This document shows, in pieces, positions 1 through 7,021 of a stretch of 25,321 nucleotides of DNA. The notes beneath the pieces were generated by a model. The model saw nothing but the letters and a program-made list of their open reading frames with translations. It was not told the DNA's origin and ran no database searches. Positions within the stretch are counted from its first letter, which is position 1. Each line of letters opens with the position of its first letter. Source of the DNA: JAGOUB01 sp964648045. Its GTDB lineage: Bacteria > Patescibacteriota > Gracilibacteria > Peribacterales > Peribacteraceae. Both the position numbers and the translations under genes were made by a program. The DNA lies in the NCBI GenBank assembly GCA_964648045.1, contig CAZYNU010000018.1, positions 1 to 25,321 of the forward strand. The letters run 5' to 3'.

Positions 1-97
1 TGCCCGGACGTTCCTCCCACGACGCAGGGTCGCGGGCGGTCATCAAGGAGCGGACTCGGATCATCGCCCGAGCGGACGCCGTTCGCAAGGTGTTTGC

Positions 98-103
98 TAC
101 ACT
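98..103 (+). promoter_or_regulatory. Extended -10 box for the HD-domain gene
   Basis: TGC TACACT lies here and ends 6 nt before the ATG at 110. Transcription would start about 7 nt downstream, at the ATG itself, giving a leaderless mRNA. No convincing -35 box is visible. The 94 bases before it hold no supported gene; a short minus-strand frame opens at 64 and runs off the window edge, but it has no -10 and cannot be called. Confidence 0.6.
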
Positions 104-109
104 TTCGGC

Positions 110-622
110 ATGCAAAACCTCCGTTCCGCCCTCGCCCAGATCTCGCATCTCAAACACCTCCCGCGCGCCGGCTGGGTGCGTCGCGGCGTGGCCGGACCCG
201 AATCTGTCGCGGGACACCTGCACCGCGTGGCGGTTCTTGCTTTGATCCTCGACCGTCCCGATATCGATCGCGACAAGCTCGTGCGCATGGTCCTCATTCA
301 CGACCTGCCCGAGAGCGATCCGAGCGTCGGCGACATCACGCCCTTCGACGGTGTGAGTAAAGAAGAGAAATCGGCGCGTGAGGCGGCGGCAATGGAACGG
401 CTGTGCGCGTCACTTCCCAATGGCGACGAATTACTCTCACTCTGGCGCGAGTACGAAGAGGGGAAGACGCCCGAGGCGAAGTTCGCGCATCAGCTCGATG
501 CCTTGGAAATGGGATTGCAGGCATGCGAGTACCAAGCGGCGCAGGGGATCGATCTGGAAGAATTCGTGGTGAGCGCGAAGCAGAAGATTTCCGATCTGGA
601 ATTGTTGGCGATGTTGGAGTGA
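110..622 (+). CDS. HD-domain 5'-nucleotidase (YfbR/HDDC2 family)
   Basis: This 170-residue protein is a single HD-domain phosphohydrolase. The metal-binding pattern is visible: H36 in the ESVAGHLHRVA segment, the H64-D65 pair in LIHDLPES with E68 nearby, and D130 in HQLDALE. The VGDITP segment, LWREYEEGKTPEAKF and the DALEMGLQACEY tail are characteristic of the YfbR/HDDC2 deoxynucleoside 5'-monophosphatase group, whose usual length is 170-200 residues. Members dephosphorylate nucleoside monophosphates, in pool balancing or salvage, in the cytosol. The ATG at 110 is chosen because a TGCTACACT -10 ends 6 nt upstream and there is no Shine-Dalgarno sequence. The gene stands alone, with a tRNA facing it downstream. 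Exact substrate is not determinable. Confidence 0.85.
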   Translation: MQNLRSALAQISHLKHLPRAGWVRRGVAGPESVAGHLHRVAVLALILDRPDIDRDKLVRMVLIHDLPESDPSVGDITPFDGVSKEEKSAREAAAMERLCASLPNGDELLSLWREYEEGKTPEAKFAHQLDALEMGLQACEYQAAQGIDLEEFVVSAKQKISDLELLAMLE

Positions 623-630
623 CGATGAAA

Positions 631-705
631 TGGAGCCGTCCACGGGGATTGAACCCGTGACCCCGTCCTTACCATGGACGTGCTCTACCACTGAGCTAGG
701 ACGGC
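631..705 (-). tRNA. tRNA-Thr (anticodon GGT)
   Basis: On the minus strand a complete cloverleaf folds. The acceptor stem is GCCGTCC with GGACGGC, the D stem GCTC with GAGC, the anticodon stem CGTCC with GGACG, and the T stem ACGGG with CCCGT around TTCAATC. The anticodon loop is ATGGTAA, which gives anticodon GGT reading threonine codon ACC. The discriminator base is T and the 3' CCA is encoded (complement of 631-633). Confidence 0.95.
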
Positions 706-776
706 TCGTGTCCTGAAGGTAATCAAAATGGTCGTGTCCGTCGAGCGCAGTGCTTTTTGATTGATGCCCCACTTCG

Positions 777-806
777 TGGAGCCAGACACTGAACTAGGAC
801 GACTCG
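777..806 (-). pseudogene. Decayed, internally deleted copy of the tRNA-Thr
   Basis: The plus-strand 20-mer at 787-806 matches 18 of 20 bases of the tRNA 5' region at 689-708. The seven bases directly before it (777-783, TGGAGCC) equal the tRNA 3' end including CCA (631-637). It therefore looks like a tRNA copy whose middle is deleted. It cannot fold as a tRNA. The rest of 707-882 holds no gene that I can support. Confidence 0.55.
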
Positions 807-882
807 AGACTTGGTGATGCGAAGAATCCCGCCTCGGACCCGCGGGACGCCAGTGTAAAAGGCTCTGTGCCTCCCCACAAGC

Positions 883-1287
883 TCAGTCCGCCAGAGTTTC
901 CGCCCAAGTGCTGGGTGGCAACCCTTCGGCAGAACGGAGCGCATTCCGCAGGGCATGGAGGGCGAGCAGAGCGCATTTCTGGCGGCGCGGACCCACCGGC
1001 ACGCCGAGCCATTCCAGCATTGTGGCGGGAGTGAGGGCCGTGGCGTCGGCCGTCGTCATGCCCGTGAGATGCTCGCTTAGGAGCGACATACCCGCCTGGC
1101 TGATCGCGCAGCCCTGGCCGTCCCAACCCACGCCGGCGATGGCGCCGTCCTTAATTTTCAGCGACACAGTGAGGTCGTCGCCGCAGCTGGCGTTGCGCTC
1201 GTGGTGCGTGACGGTCGCTCCGGGTAAGGGGGTTTTGCCACGCGGTCGGCGGTAATGGTCGAGGATGTTCTCCGCGTAGAGGTCCAT
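883..1287 (-). CDS. sufU: SufU/IscU-type iron-sulfur cluster assembly protein
   Basis: This 134-residue protein belongs to the IscU/SufU fold. The three conserved cysteines are present: C35 in NASCGDD with D37, C60 in GQGCAIS, and C105 in RQKCALL. The N-terminal LYAENILDHYRRPRG is the family's opening helix. The long insert between the second and third cysteines (about 44 residues) is typical of SufU rather than IscU. SufU accepts persulfide sulfur from SufS through a zinc-dependent swap, and sufS lies nearby at 1925-3142. The start has a TACGCT -10 seven bases upstream. No SufBCD scaffold genes are in the window. Confidence 0.9.
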   Translation of the reverse strand: MDLYAENILDHYRRPRGKTPLPGATVTHHERNASCGDDLTVSLKIKDGAIAGVGWDGQGCAISQAGMSLLSEHLTGMTTADATALTPATMLEWLGVPVGPRRQKCALLALHALRNALRSAEGLPPSTWAETLAD

Positions 1288-1294
1288 GCGCCAG

Positions 1295-1300
1295 AGCGTA
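1295..1300 (-). promoter_or_regulatory. -10 box for sufU
   Basis: On the minus strand TACGCT ends 7 nt before the sufU ATG, so a leaderless transcript is predicted. It sits 27 bp from the divergent -10 at 1328-1333, within a 52-bp intergenic gap. Confidence 0.5.
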
Positions 1301-1327
1301 GCGGATCGCCAGATAAGAAAACTATGG

Positions 1328-1333
1328 TATTTT
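1328..1333 (+). promoter_or_regulatory. -10 box for the gene at 1340
   Basis: TATTTT ends 6 nt before the ATG at 1340. This fits the leaderless spacing seen elsewhere in the window and supports that ATG over an upstream in-frame start at 1286. Confidence 0.5.
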
Positions 1334-1339
1334 ATTGGT

Positions 1340-1924
1340 ATGAATCAGCCACCAGATTCTCCCCAGGAGCACGATCTGCCCACGCTTTCTCCTGAGGATG
1401 CCGTGGATCTTGGTGCCGCGCCGCCCTTTGATCCCGAGGCGACGCCGGAGCAGCTACCGCGCCCGGAGCAGCAATATTCGGAAGCGATCGCCCAGTATCT
1501 ACAGCAAGCCAGTCGTGCCTGTGCATTTGGTCGTTATGACGAAGCGCGGACGGCATTGCAGACTGCACTGTCTGTGCGTCTGCACGCGGACGCGGTTTTA
1601 TCACAGGAGCACGCCGACGCCCTGCCTGCGGCCGACTCGCTCTTGGCGGTACTGGCTTCGCTGTCGATTTTTGAACGCATCGATGCTGCCCGTTCCGCCG
1701 CCATCCTGAATCTGGCCGAAGGCTGGCCGCTTTGGGCCGAATCGGGCGCGTCGACGTCGACACTGGTGAATGCGCTGCCTGATCTCGAGCGCCTGACAGC
1801 CGCTGTTTCCGGTTGGCCGGAGGCTTTGCGCTATCGTCGCGACGCGTTCTACAGGGATCTGCGTGAAAAGCGGCCCGCCACCTACGGCCATCCGCTCCTC
1901 GATCCGCCGCGCTTGCGCGATTGA
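1340..1924 (+). CDS. Hypothetical protein between sufU and sufS
   Basis: I do not recognise this 194-residue protein. Its first 45 residues are rich in Pro, Asp and Glu (opening MNQPPDSPQEHDLPTLSPED) and look disordered. The rest is mostly Ala/Leu-rich and probably helical, and includes YLQQASRACAFGRYDEARTAL, which resembles one TPR-like helical hairpin. No signal peptide or membrane segment is seen. An in-frame start exists at 1286, but it would overlap sufU and its promoter; the ATG at 1340 has a TATTTT -10 six bases upstream and is preferred. The gene is divergent from sufU and convergent with sufS, with abutting stop codons. A link to Fe-S assembly is only positional. Confidence 0.75.
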   Translation: MNQPPDSPQEHDLPTLSPEDAVDLGAAPPFDPEATPEQLPRPEQQYSEAIAQYLQQASRACAFGRYDEARTALQTALSVRLHADAVLSQEHADALPAADSLLAVLASLSIFERIDAARSAAILNLAEGWPLWAESGASTSTLVNALPDLERLTAAVSGWPEALRYRRDAFYRDLREKRPATYGHPLLDPPRLRD

Positions 1925-3142
1925 TCAGGCCTGCCAGCGTTCAGCGATGTCTCGCACAGCCGCGATGAGCGCGGCAATTTCCGCGCGCGTGTTGTAGGGC
2001 GCAACTGACAAGCGCGTGGAGGCGGCGATACCGAAGCGGCGATGCAGTGGCTCGGCGCAGAGGTGGCCGGATCGGAGGCAGAAGCCCCGCGCGGCCAGTT
2101 GGTCAGCGAGGTCGTGCGCGTGCAGTCCCTCGATGGTGAAGCTTAGACAGCCGTGGCGCTTCGTGGAATCTTGCGGGCCGAGCAAGCGCGCGCCGGGAAT
2201 CCCCTTAAGAGCGAGTGCGTCTGCGAGCAGCGATTGTTCGTGCGCGGCGACTTCGTCACGAGGCAGGGACTTGAGCCAACGTAATGCTGTCATTAATCCT
2301 ACTGCTTCGCCGATCGGCAGCGTGCCGGCCTCAAAGCGTTCGGGTGCGTCGGCCGGAATGAATCCCGTCTCGCTTACCTCGCGCACCATCCCGCCGCCGC
2401 CGAGGAAGGGGGGCATGGCGGCCAGCAATTCCGGGCGCGCGCAGAGCACGCCGACGCCCGTGGGCGCGAAGGCCTTGTGCCCGGAAAAAGTCAAAAAGTC
2501 GCAGTCGAGCGCGGCCACGTCGATGGGGCCGTGCGAGACGGCCTGGGCGGCGTCGACGCACGTGAGCGCGCCGGCTGCTTTAGCCTTGGCGATGATAGCC
2601 GGCAGGTCGGGACGGACGCCGAGGACGTTGCTCTGGGCCGTCACGCTCACCAACCGCACGCGGCCGTCGGCGAGGAACGTATCGAGCACGGCGAGATCGA
2701 GTGCACCCTCGTCGTCGCAGGGGAGCACGCGCACGTCGAGCCCCATCGATTCCTTCAGCTGGAACCACGGCACGAGGTTGCTGTGGTGCTCGAGTGCACT
2801 CACCACGACGGCGTCGCCGCGCTTCCAGTCTGCGCCAAGTGAACGGCCGAGCAGGTTGAGCGACTCGGTCGCGCTCTTGGTGAAGACGATCCAGGCAGGG
2901 GAGGGGGCGTTCAAGAATTCGCCGACGACGGCGCGCGCTTCTTCCCAGCGGGCGGTGGCGGCTTCGGCGAGGGGGTGCAATCCGCGGTAGGCCGAGCCAT
3001 TTTCGATCTCGTAGAAGCGGCGCACGGCATCGAGTACGGCCGCCGGCTTCTGCGTCGTGGCAGCGCTATCGAGGTAGACGATCGGCTTCGGAGAGCCGAA
3101 AAATGCGAATTGCCGGCGGATGGCTTCTGGGTCGAACGGCAC
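1925..3142 (-). CDS. sufS: Cysteine desulfurase SufS
   Basis: This is a class V aminotransferase-fold, PLP-dependent cysteine desulfurase that releases sulfur from cysteine as a persulfide. With the GTG at 3142 as start it has 405 residues, the normal SufS length. The key residues then fall at H120 (EHHSN), D197 (VDAAQ), K223 (SGHK, the PLP Schiff base) and C362 (RSGHLCAEP, the persulfide cysteine). Each is offset by about two or three from E. coli SufS (H123, D200, K226, C364). A GTG at 3181 is also in frame but would add 13 unusual residues and lies upstream of the TACCAT -10 at 3151-3156, so it is not preferred. The partner sufU is close by on the same strand. Confidence 0.93.
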   Translation of the reverse strand: MPFDPEAIRRQFAFFGSPKPIVYLDSAATTQKPAAVLDAVRRFYEIENGSAYRGLHPLAEAATARWEEARAVVGEFLNAPSPAWIVFTKSATESLNLLGRSLGADWKRGDAVVVSALEHHSNLVPWFQLKESMGLDVRVLPCDDEGALDLAVLDTFLADGRVRLVSVTAQSNVLGVRPDLPAIIAKAKAAGALTCVDAAQAVSHGPIDVAALDCDFLTFSGHKAFAPTGVGVLCARPELLAAMPPFLGGGGMVREVSETGFIPADAPERFEAGTLPIGEAVGLMTALRWLKSLPRDEVAAHEQSLLADALALKGIPGARLLGPQDSTKRHGCLSFTIEGLHAHDLADQLAARGFCLRSGHLCAEPLHRRFGIAASTRLSVAPYNTRAEIAALIAAVRDIAERWQA

Positions 3143-3150
3143 GGTGTCGT

Positions 3151-3160
3151 ATGGTACGCT
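3151..3160. promoter_or_regulatory. Overlapping divergent -10 boxes for sufS and the GT-C operon
   Basis: In ATGGTACGCT the minus-strand reading gives TACCAT (3156 to 3151), 8 nt before the sufS GTG at 3142. The plus-strand reading gives TACGCT (3155-3160), preceded by TGG, which would start the 3185 operon with a leader of about 17 nt. The two hexamers share bases 3155-3156, so they could not be occupied at the same time. Confidence 0.5.
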
Positions 3161-3184
3161 GTACCCCCGTATTCCCGCCACCAG

Positions 3185-5974
3185 ATGCCCTCCAACCGCA
3201 CTGCTACTATCTTGGCCGTTCTACTGCCCGCCGCACTCCTCTTGGTGGGTGTTGTCACCTTCATCCTCTTTCAAGGGGTGCCTGATCATTTGGCTGGTCT
3301 GCTGCCACCTGACCGAGCGTCGGCCGTGATTGCCAATTGTAAGGGTGATCTTCTCTGCCAAGGGCTTAATGCCTTTATTCCGACACTCCTACATGCCGTT
3401 ACTCGCTCCGCACCGTTACTTTCGTACATCGTGCTCAGTCTCTTGGCTGTGGCAGCCTGGCTTGGTGCGCGCGTGATTACGGGCAATGCCGATGAACAGC
3501 CGCGTGTGCGGGCTTGGGTGTTGCCGCTGCTTTTGCTTGGTGCCATTTGGCTGCTCTTCACTACGTTGGCCGGTGCCGATATTGGACGCGGAGCGCCGCT
3601 CGCGCGCTTGGCGGACCCCAGTGCCTACCAGAATATCAATGCCGATACGCTGGCCGCGTTGCGGACATCGTTCGCCGATCTGCAGGCGCGTGATTGTCTA
3701 ACGGCCGTTCCCGGCGGTCCCTTCTACGATTTGCGCATGAGCTGCGCCCAGCAATCGTTCTTCACACTGGTATTGCCGGCCTTCCTCTTCGTGTCGCTCG
3801 TTTTCCTGGATTTCCTGCTCCTGGGGGCCGCGCTACTCTCATGGTTACGCCTGAAGCCGCGCGCAGGACTGACACCTGTTTTAGAATTCATGCTTTCACT
3901 GGGGCTGGGTATCGGCGGTATGGTCGCGATCTTATGGTTGCTGGCCGTCTTTGGATTAGTCTCTCCTTGGAGTGGCTGGATTCTACTGCTCGGCATTCCA
4001 GCGCTCTGCTGGCAGCAACTGCTGGCCCTGTGGAACCGCGCCCGTGCGACCGTCTTCGAATTGCCGTCACCCTTCGGCGGGTGGCCACTCTTCATTGGCT
4101 GGGCGCTCATTGGCTTGCTCGCGCTGAACTTCCTCTCGGTTATTCGTCCCTTCCCGATCGGCTGGGACGACCTAGGTAGCTACTTGAACCGTCCCCACTT
4201 GCTTGTGGAGTATGGCGGCTTTATTCCAAAGATGGCGTCGTTCCAGTGGGAGTACATCACGTCGCTTGGCTTCTGGCTGTTTGGCACCGAGACGCCCTTC
4301 GGCGCCGTGGCCTCGATGCTCTTAAACTGGTTGGCAGGCGTGGTGGCCGTGATCTCGGCCATGGGCGTTGCTCGCTTGGTGCTCAAGCGCGGCGGCCTGC
4401 TGACGGGATTCTTCTATGCCTTGCTGCCGATGGTCGGCCACTTCTCGTTCGCCGACATGAAGATCGACAACGCGGTGTTCGCCATGAGTGCGTTTGCTAC
4501 GGCATGTGCGTTTGTTGGCCTGTTTGGCACGAGCGACGAGCGGGCTGTCGAATCGCATGATCGCCGCCGCTGGCTGCTTTTGGCCGGCGTGTTTTGTGGT
4601 CTGGCATTTGGCTTCAAGGTCACGGCCGTCATGACGGTCTTCGCTCTGTTCGTCGTGGTTGTGGGAGCGGAGCTGGGCGTACTCGCCGCCGCTGGTGCAT
4701 CGTTCGTTGCTTTGGCGGCCTTTGTACTGCAGGGCGCATTCAATGCTTCGGCATTCGCGTCGCGCTTTTTTGCCACGCCTCTGTCGGTGCCATCATTGCC
4801 GCTAATCCTTGTTGCGCTTCTGGCCGCGGCTGTTTGTTTTGGCGTTGCCGTCTGGCGCCGCCGCTCGGCCTGGCGGCCGGCCGGTCTCGATAGTGCTTTC
4901 TTCATTCTTGGAGCTGCTGCAGTGGTGTTGCCGTGGATCGTCCACAATAACGTCTACAACCACTATTGGCCTCCGCGCCTCTTGGCTCTTACTGCCGAAA
5001 ACCGTCTGTCGGCCGCCATTAGCCTGGACCCGACTTTCACTTCTGACATCCGGGATGTGCGCACGCTCCCATCGGAATTGCAGCCCGACCTCTCGTCGCC
5101 TGCCTGCCAGAGCACTGGCACCGCCGAGGAGCTTGATCGTTACTGGGGCTCTGGTACTGGTCCCGCCCACTACTTACTGCTGCCGTGGCGGACGATTCTC
5201 AACTTGGACAATGGCGGCTACTACGTGACGACCACGCCCTTCCTCTTCCTGTTGCCCCTGCTGCTGCTCATTCCGGCGTTCTGGCTGCCTGGCCGCCGTC
5301 GACTGCGTTGGCTGGCCGTTTTCACGCTGGTGCAGGCGGTGGAGTGGGCGCTGCTGGCCAATGGTATTTTGTGGTACGGCATCGGCATGTTCATCGGCAT
5401 TGTCGCCATGGCCGAGGCGCTTCTGGCCGACTCGCCCGACCGCCGCACGCGCTGGATAGTGGGCGCGTTCCTTGGTCTCTCGTTGCTCACGTCGTTCAGC
5501 TTCCGTCTCTGGCAGTTTGAGATGCAGGGCGGCTCACTGGAGTACGTCATTGGCAAAGTGGATGCCGACGTGGTGTATGCCCAGACCATTCCGCACTACC
5601 GCGACGTGGCCGCGCTGGTCGATAGCCGCGCCGAGACGATTCCCGACCGCCCCTTCACGTTGCGCATGGGCACGTTCATTCCTTATTTCGTGCCGCGCAA
5701 CGCCGAGCGTTTGCCGCTCTCCGACAACCAGCTCGATTTCTTCTCGTGCGTGGCCCAAGAGAATGATCCAGCCCTCACCACGCGTCGCCTAAAGGCGTTG
5801 GGCTTCAATAGCATCATCTTCGATTTGAACACGGCTAGCATTGAGGCCGATCCGCAGGGGACGCTCCATCAGAAGGTGCAACGCTTCATCAACTACGCCT
5901 CCGATACTGCTTCTGGATTGCAGGCAGTGGTGGTCGATCAATCCTCTGGTATTGCCTACTTTCTTATCCCATGA
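3185..5974 (+). CDS. Large polytopic GT-C-like membrane glycosyltransferase
   Basis: This 929-residue integral membrane protein has an N-terminal membrane segment (about 8-30) and many further hydrophobic helices up to about residue 790. A mainly soluble C-terminal stretch follows, which would face outside. The loop PIGWDDLGSYLNRPH, about 390 residues in, resembles the acidic first extracytoplasmic loop of GT39/ArnT-type enzymes that use polyprenyl-phosphate sugars. That is a family-level inference, because overall similarity is not obvious. The ATG at 3185 is used; an in-frame start at 2975 lies inside sufS. The stop overlaps the next gene, a DPM1-like GT2, by ATGA. Such an enzyme would transfer a sugar on the outer membrane face, using the product of that next gene. 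Confidence 0.75.
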   Translation: MPSNRTATILAVLLPAALLLVGVVTFILFQGVPDHLAGLLPPDRASAVIANCKGDLLCQGLNAFIPTLLHAVTRSAPLLSYIVLSLLAVAAWLGARVITGNADEQPRVRAWVLPLLLLGAIWLLFTTLAGADIGRGAPLARLADPSAYQNINADTLAALRTSFADLQARDCLTAVPGGPFYDLRMSCAQQSFFTLVLPAFLFVSLVFLDFLLLGAALLSWLRLKPRAGLTPVLEFMLSLGLGIGGMVAILWLLAVFGLVSPWSGWILLLGIPALCWQQLLALWNRARATVFELPSPFGGWPLFIGWALIGLLALNFLSVIRPFPIGWDDLGSYLNRPHLLVEYGGFIPKMASFQWEYITSLGFWLFGTETPFGAVASMLLNWLAGVVAVISAMGVARLVLKRGGLLTGFFYALLPMVGHFSFADMKIDNAVFAMSAFATACAFVGLFGTSDERAVESHDRRRWLLLAGVFCGLAFGFKVTAVMTVFALFVVVVGAELGVLAAAGASFVALAAFVLQGAFNASAFASRFFATPLSVPSLPLILVALLAAAVCFGVAVWRRRSAWRPAGLDSAFFILGAAAVVLPWIVHNNVYNHYWPPRLLALTAENRLSAAISLDPTFTSDIRDVRTLPSELQPDLSSPACQSTGTAEELDRYWGSGTGPAHYLLLPWRTILNLDNGGYYVTTTPFLFLLPLLLLIPAFWLPGRRRLRWLAVFTLVQAVEWALLANGILWYGIGMFIGIVAMAEALLADSPDRRTRWIVGAFLGLSLLTSFSFRLWQFEMQGGSLEYVIGKVDADVVYAQTIPHYRDVAALVDSRAETIPDRPFTLRMGTFIPYFVPRNAERLPLSDNQLDFFSCVAQENDPALTTRRLKALGFNSIIFDLNTASIEADPQGTLHQKVQRFINYASDTASGLQAVVVDQSSGIAYFLIP

Positions 5975-6651
5975 GCGCGCTTCATCCCATCGTTGCCGTG
6001 ATCCCGGCGCTTAATGAAGCCACCCGCCTTGGGCCGGTGGTGCAGCAGACGCTGGCCTTCGTCGATCGGGTGGTGGTTGTGGACGACGGCTCTACCGACG
6101 GTACGGGCGATGTGGCCCGCGCGGCCGGCGCCCTGGTGGTGCGGCATGCGCAAAACTTGGGTCCGGGCGGCGCCACCATGACGGGCATTGAGGCAGCGCG
6201 ACGCTTGGGTGCCCGTGCTGTCGTTACGCTCGACGCCGATGGTCAGCACTTTGGCAGCGATATTCCGGCGTTTCTTGGGCCACTTGAACGCGGCGAGGCC
6301 GACGTGGTCTTCGCCAATCGCTTCGGTCGCATCAATAATATTCCGCGCATCCGTCGTCTGGCCAATGCGGTGGGCAACCTGATCACCTATCTGGCCACTG
6401 GGTTATGGGTGGCCGACAGCCAATGTGGGCTGAAGGCATTTGGCCCCAAAGCGCTGGCCGGCCTAAGCCTGCGCATGAACGGTTTCGAGTTTTGTACTGA
6501 GATCGTGCGCGAGGTGAGTCGCAAGCAATGGACCTTCATCGAGGTGCCGGCGAAGGTGATGTATTCTGAGTACACGATGGCCAAGGGGCAGTCGTTTGCC
6601 AATGGCCTAAAGACCGCCGCCCGCATTCTGCTTCGTTCCTTTATGCGCTGA
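5971..6651 (+). CDS. DPM1-like GT2 (polyprenyl-phosphate hexose synthase)
   Basis: This 226-residue protein is a GT-A fold family 2 glycosyltransferase. Visible motifs are VIPALNEATRLG at the N terminus, VVVDDGSTDGT (nucleotide binding), QNLGPGGATMTGIEAA, and the metal-binding TLDADGQH. The SQCGLKAFGPKAL segment and the absence of C-terminal membrane helices match soluble DPM1/YkcC-type enzymes, which load a hexose onto polyprenyl phosphate at the inner membrane face. It overlaps the upstream GT-C-like gene by 4 bp and is followed after 2 bp by a DUF2304 gene, a common pairing. The sugar is unknown. Confidence 0.88.
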   Translation: MSALHPIVAVIPALNEATRLGPVVQQTLAFVDRVVVVDDGSTDGTGDVARAAGALVVRHAQNLGPGGATMTGIEAARRLGARAVVTLDADGQHFGSDIPAFLGPLERGEADVVFANRFGRINNIPRIRRLANAVGNLITYLATGLWVADSQCGLKAFGPKALAGLSLRMNGFEFCTEIVREVSRKQWTFIEVPAKVMYSEYTMAKGQSFANGLKTAARILLRSFMR

Positions 6652-6653
6652 TC

Positions 6654-7016
6654 ATGCCGCTCACCCCCTATCAGATCGTCGTTCCTATTCTCTCACTCAT
6701 CGCTTTGGCGTATGTGTGGGGTTTGACGTTGCGCGGCAAAAAGGGCCTCTGGGAGGCTGTGCTCTGGACTGCCTTCTGGGGCGGTACGGCTGCCATCGCG
6801 CTTGTGCCGTCGTTGCTCTCGTATCTCACCCTGGCGACGGGCATCAAGAACCAAGAGAATGCGATCATCGTGACGGCGATCGGCATCCTCTTCTTCATTG
6901 TCTTCCAGTTTACCGTTCGTCTTGAAGAACTGAGTCAGCGTCAGGCCAAACTCGTCCGCGACCTGGCCTTGCGCGATGCGGGCTTGCCGCCCGCGGAGGC
7001 ATCCGTGTCCCGTTGA
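6654..7016 (+). CDS. DUF2304 family membrane protein
   Basis: This 120-residue protein has three hydrophobic helices at about 8-23, 34-60 and 70-88. It ends in a charged amphipathic tail with VRLEELSQRQAKLVRDLAL. The ending R-L-E-x-L followed by a basic helix, and the position directly after a DPM1-like GT2, match DUF2304. These proteins have no proven biochemical role but often accompany polyprenyl-phosphate glycosyltransferases, so help with membrane attachment or flipping of the product is a reasonable inference. There is no Shine-Dalgarno sequence; translation is probably coupled to the gene ending 2 bp upstream. Confidence 0.8.
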   Translation: MPLTPYQIVVPILSLIALAYVWGLTLRGKKGLWEAVLWTAFWGGTAAIALVPSLLSYLTLATGIKNQENAIIVTAIGILFFIVFQFTVRLEELSQRQAKLVRDLALRDAGLPPAEASVSR

Positions 7017-7021
7017 CTGTG

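Noticed and set aside
1..94. Possible minus-strand gene starting at 64 and leaving the window
   Set aside because: Only about 21 codons are visible, with no -10 box, ribosome-binding site or recognisable motif.
2016..2990. Long plus-strand open frame opposite sufS
   Set aside because: It is the antisense shadow of sufS, whose catalytic residues are intact; the frame shows no recognisable domain and has low-complexity Ser/Arg/Pro composition.
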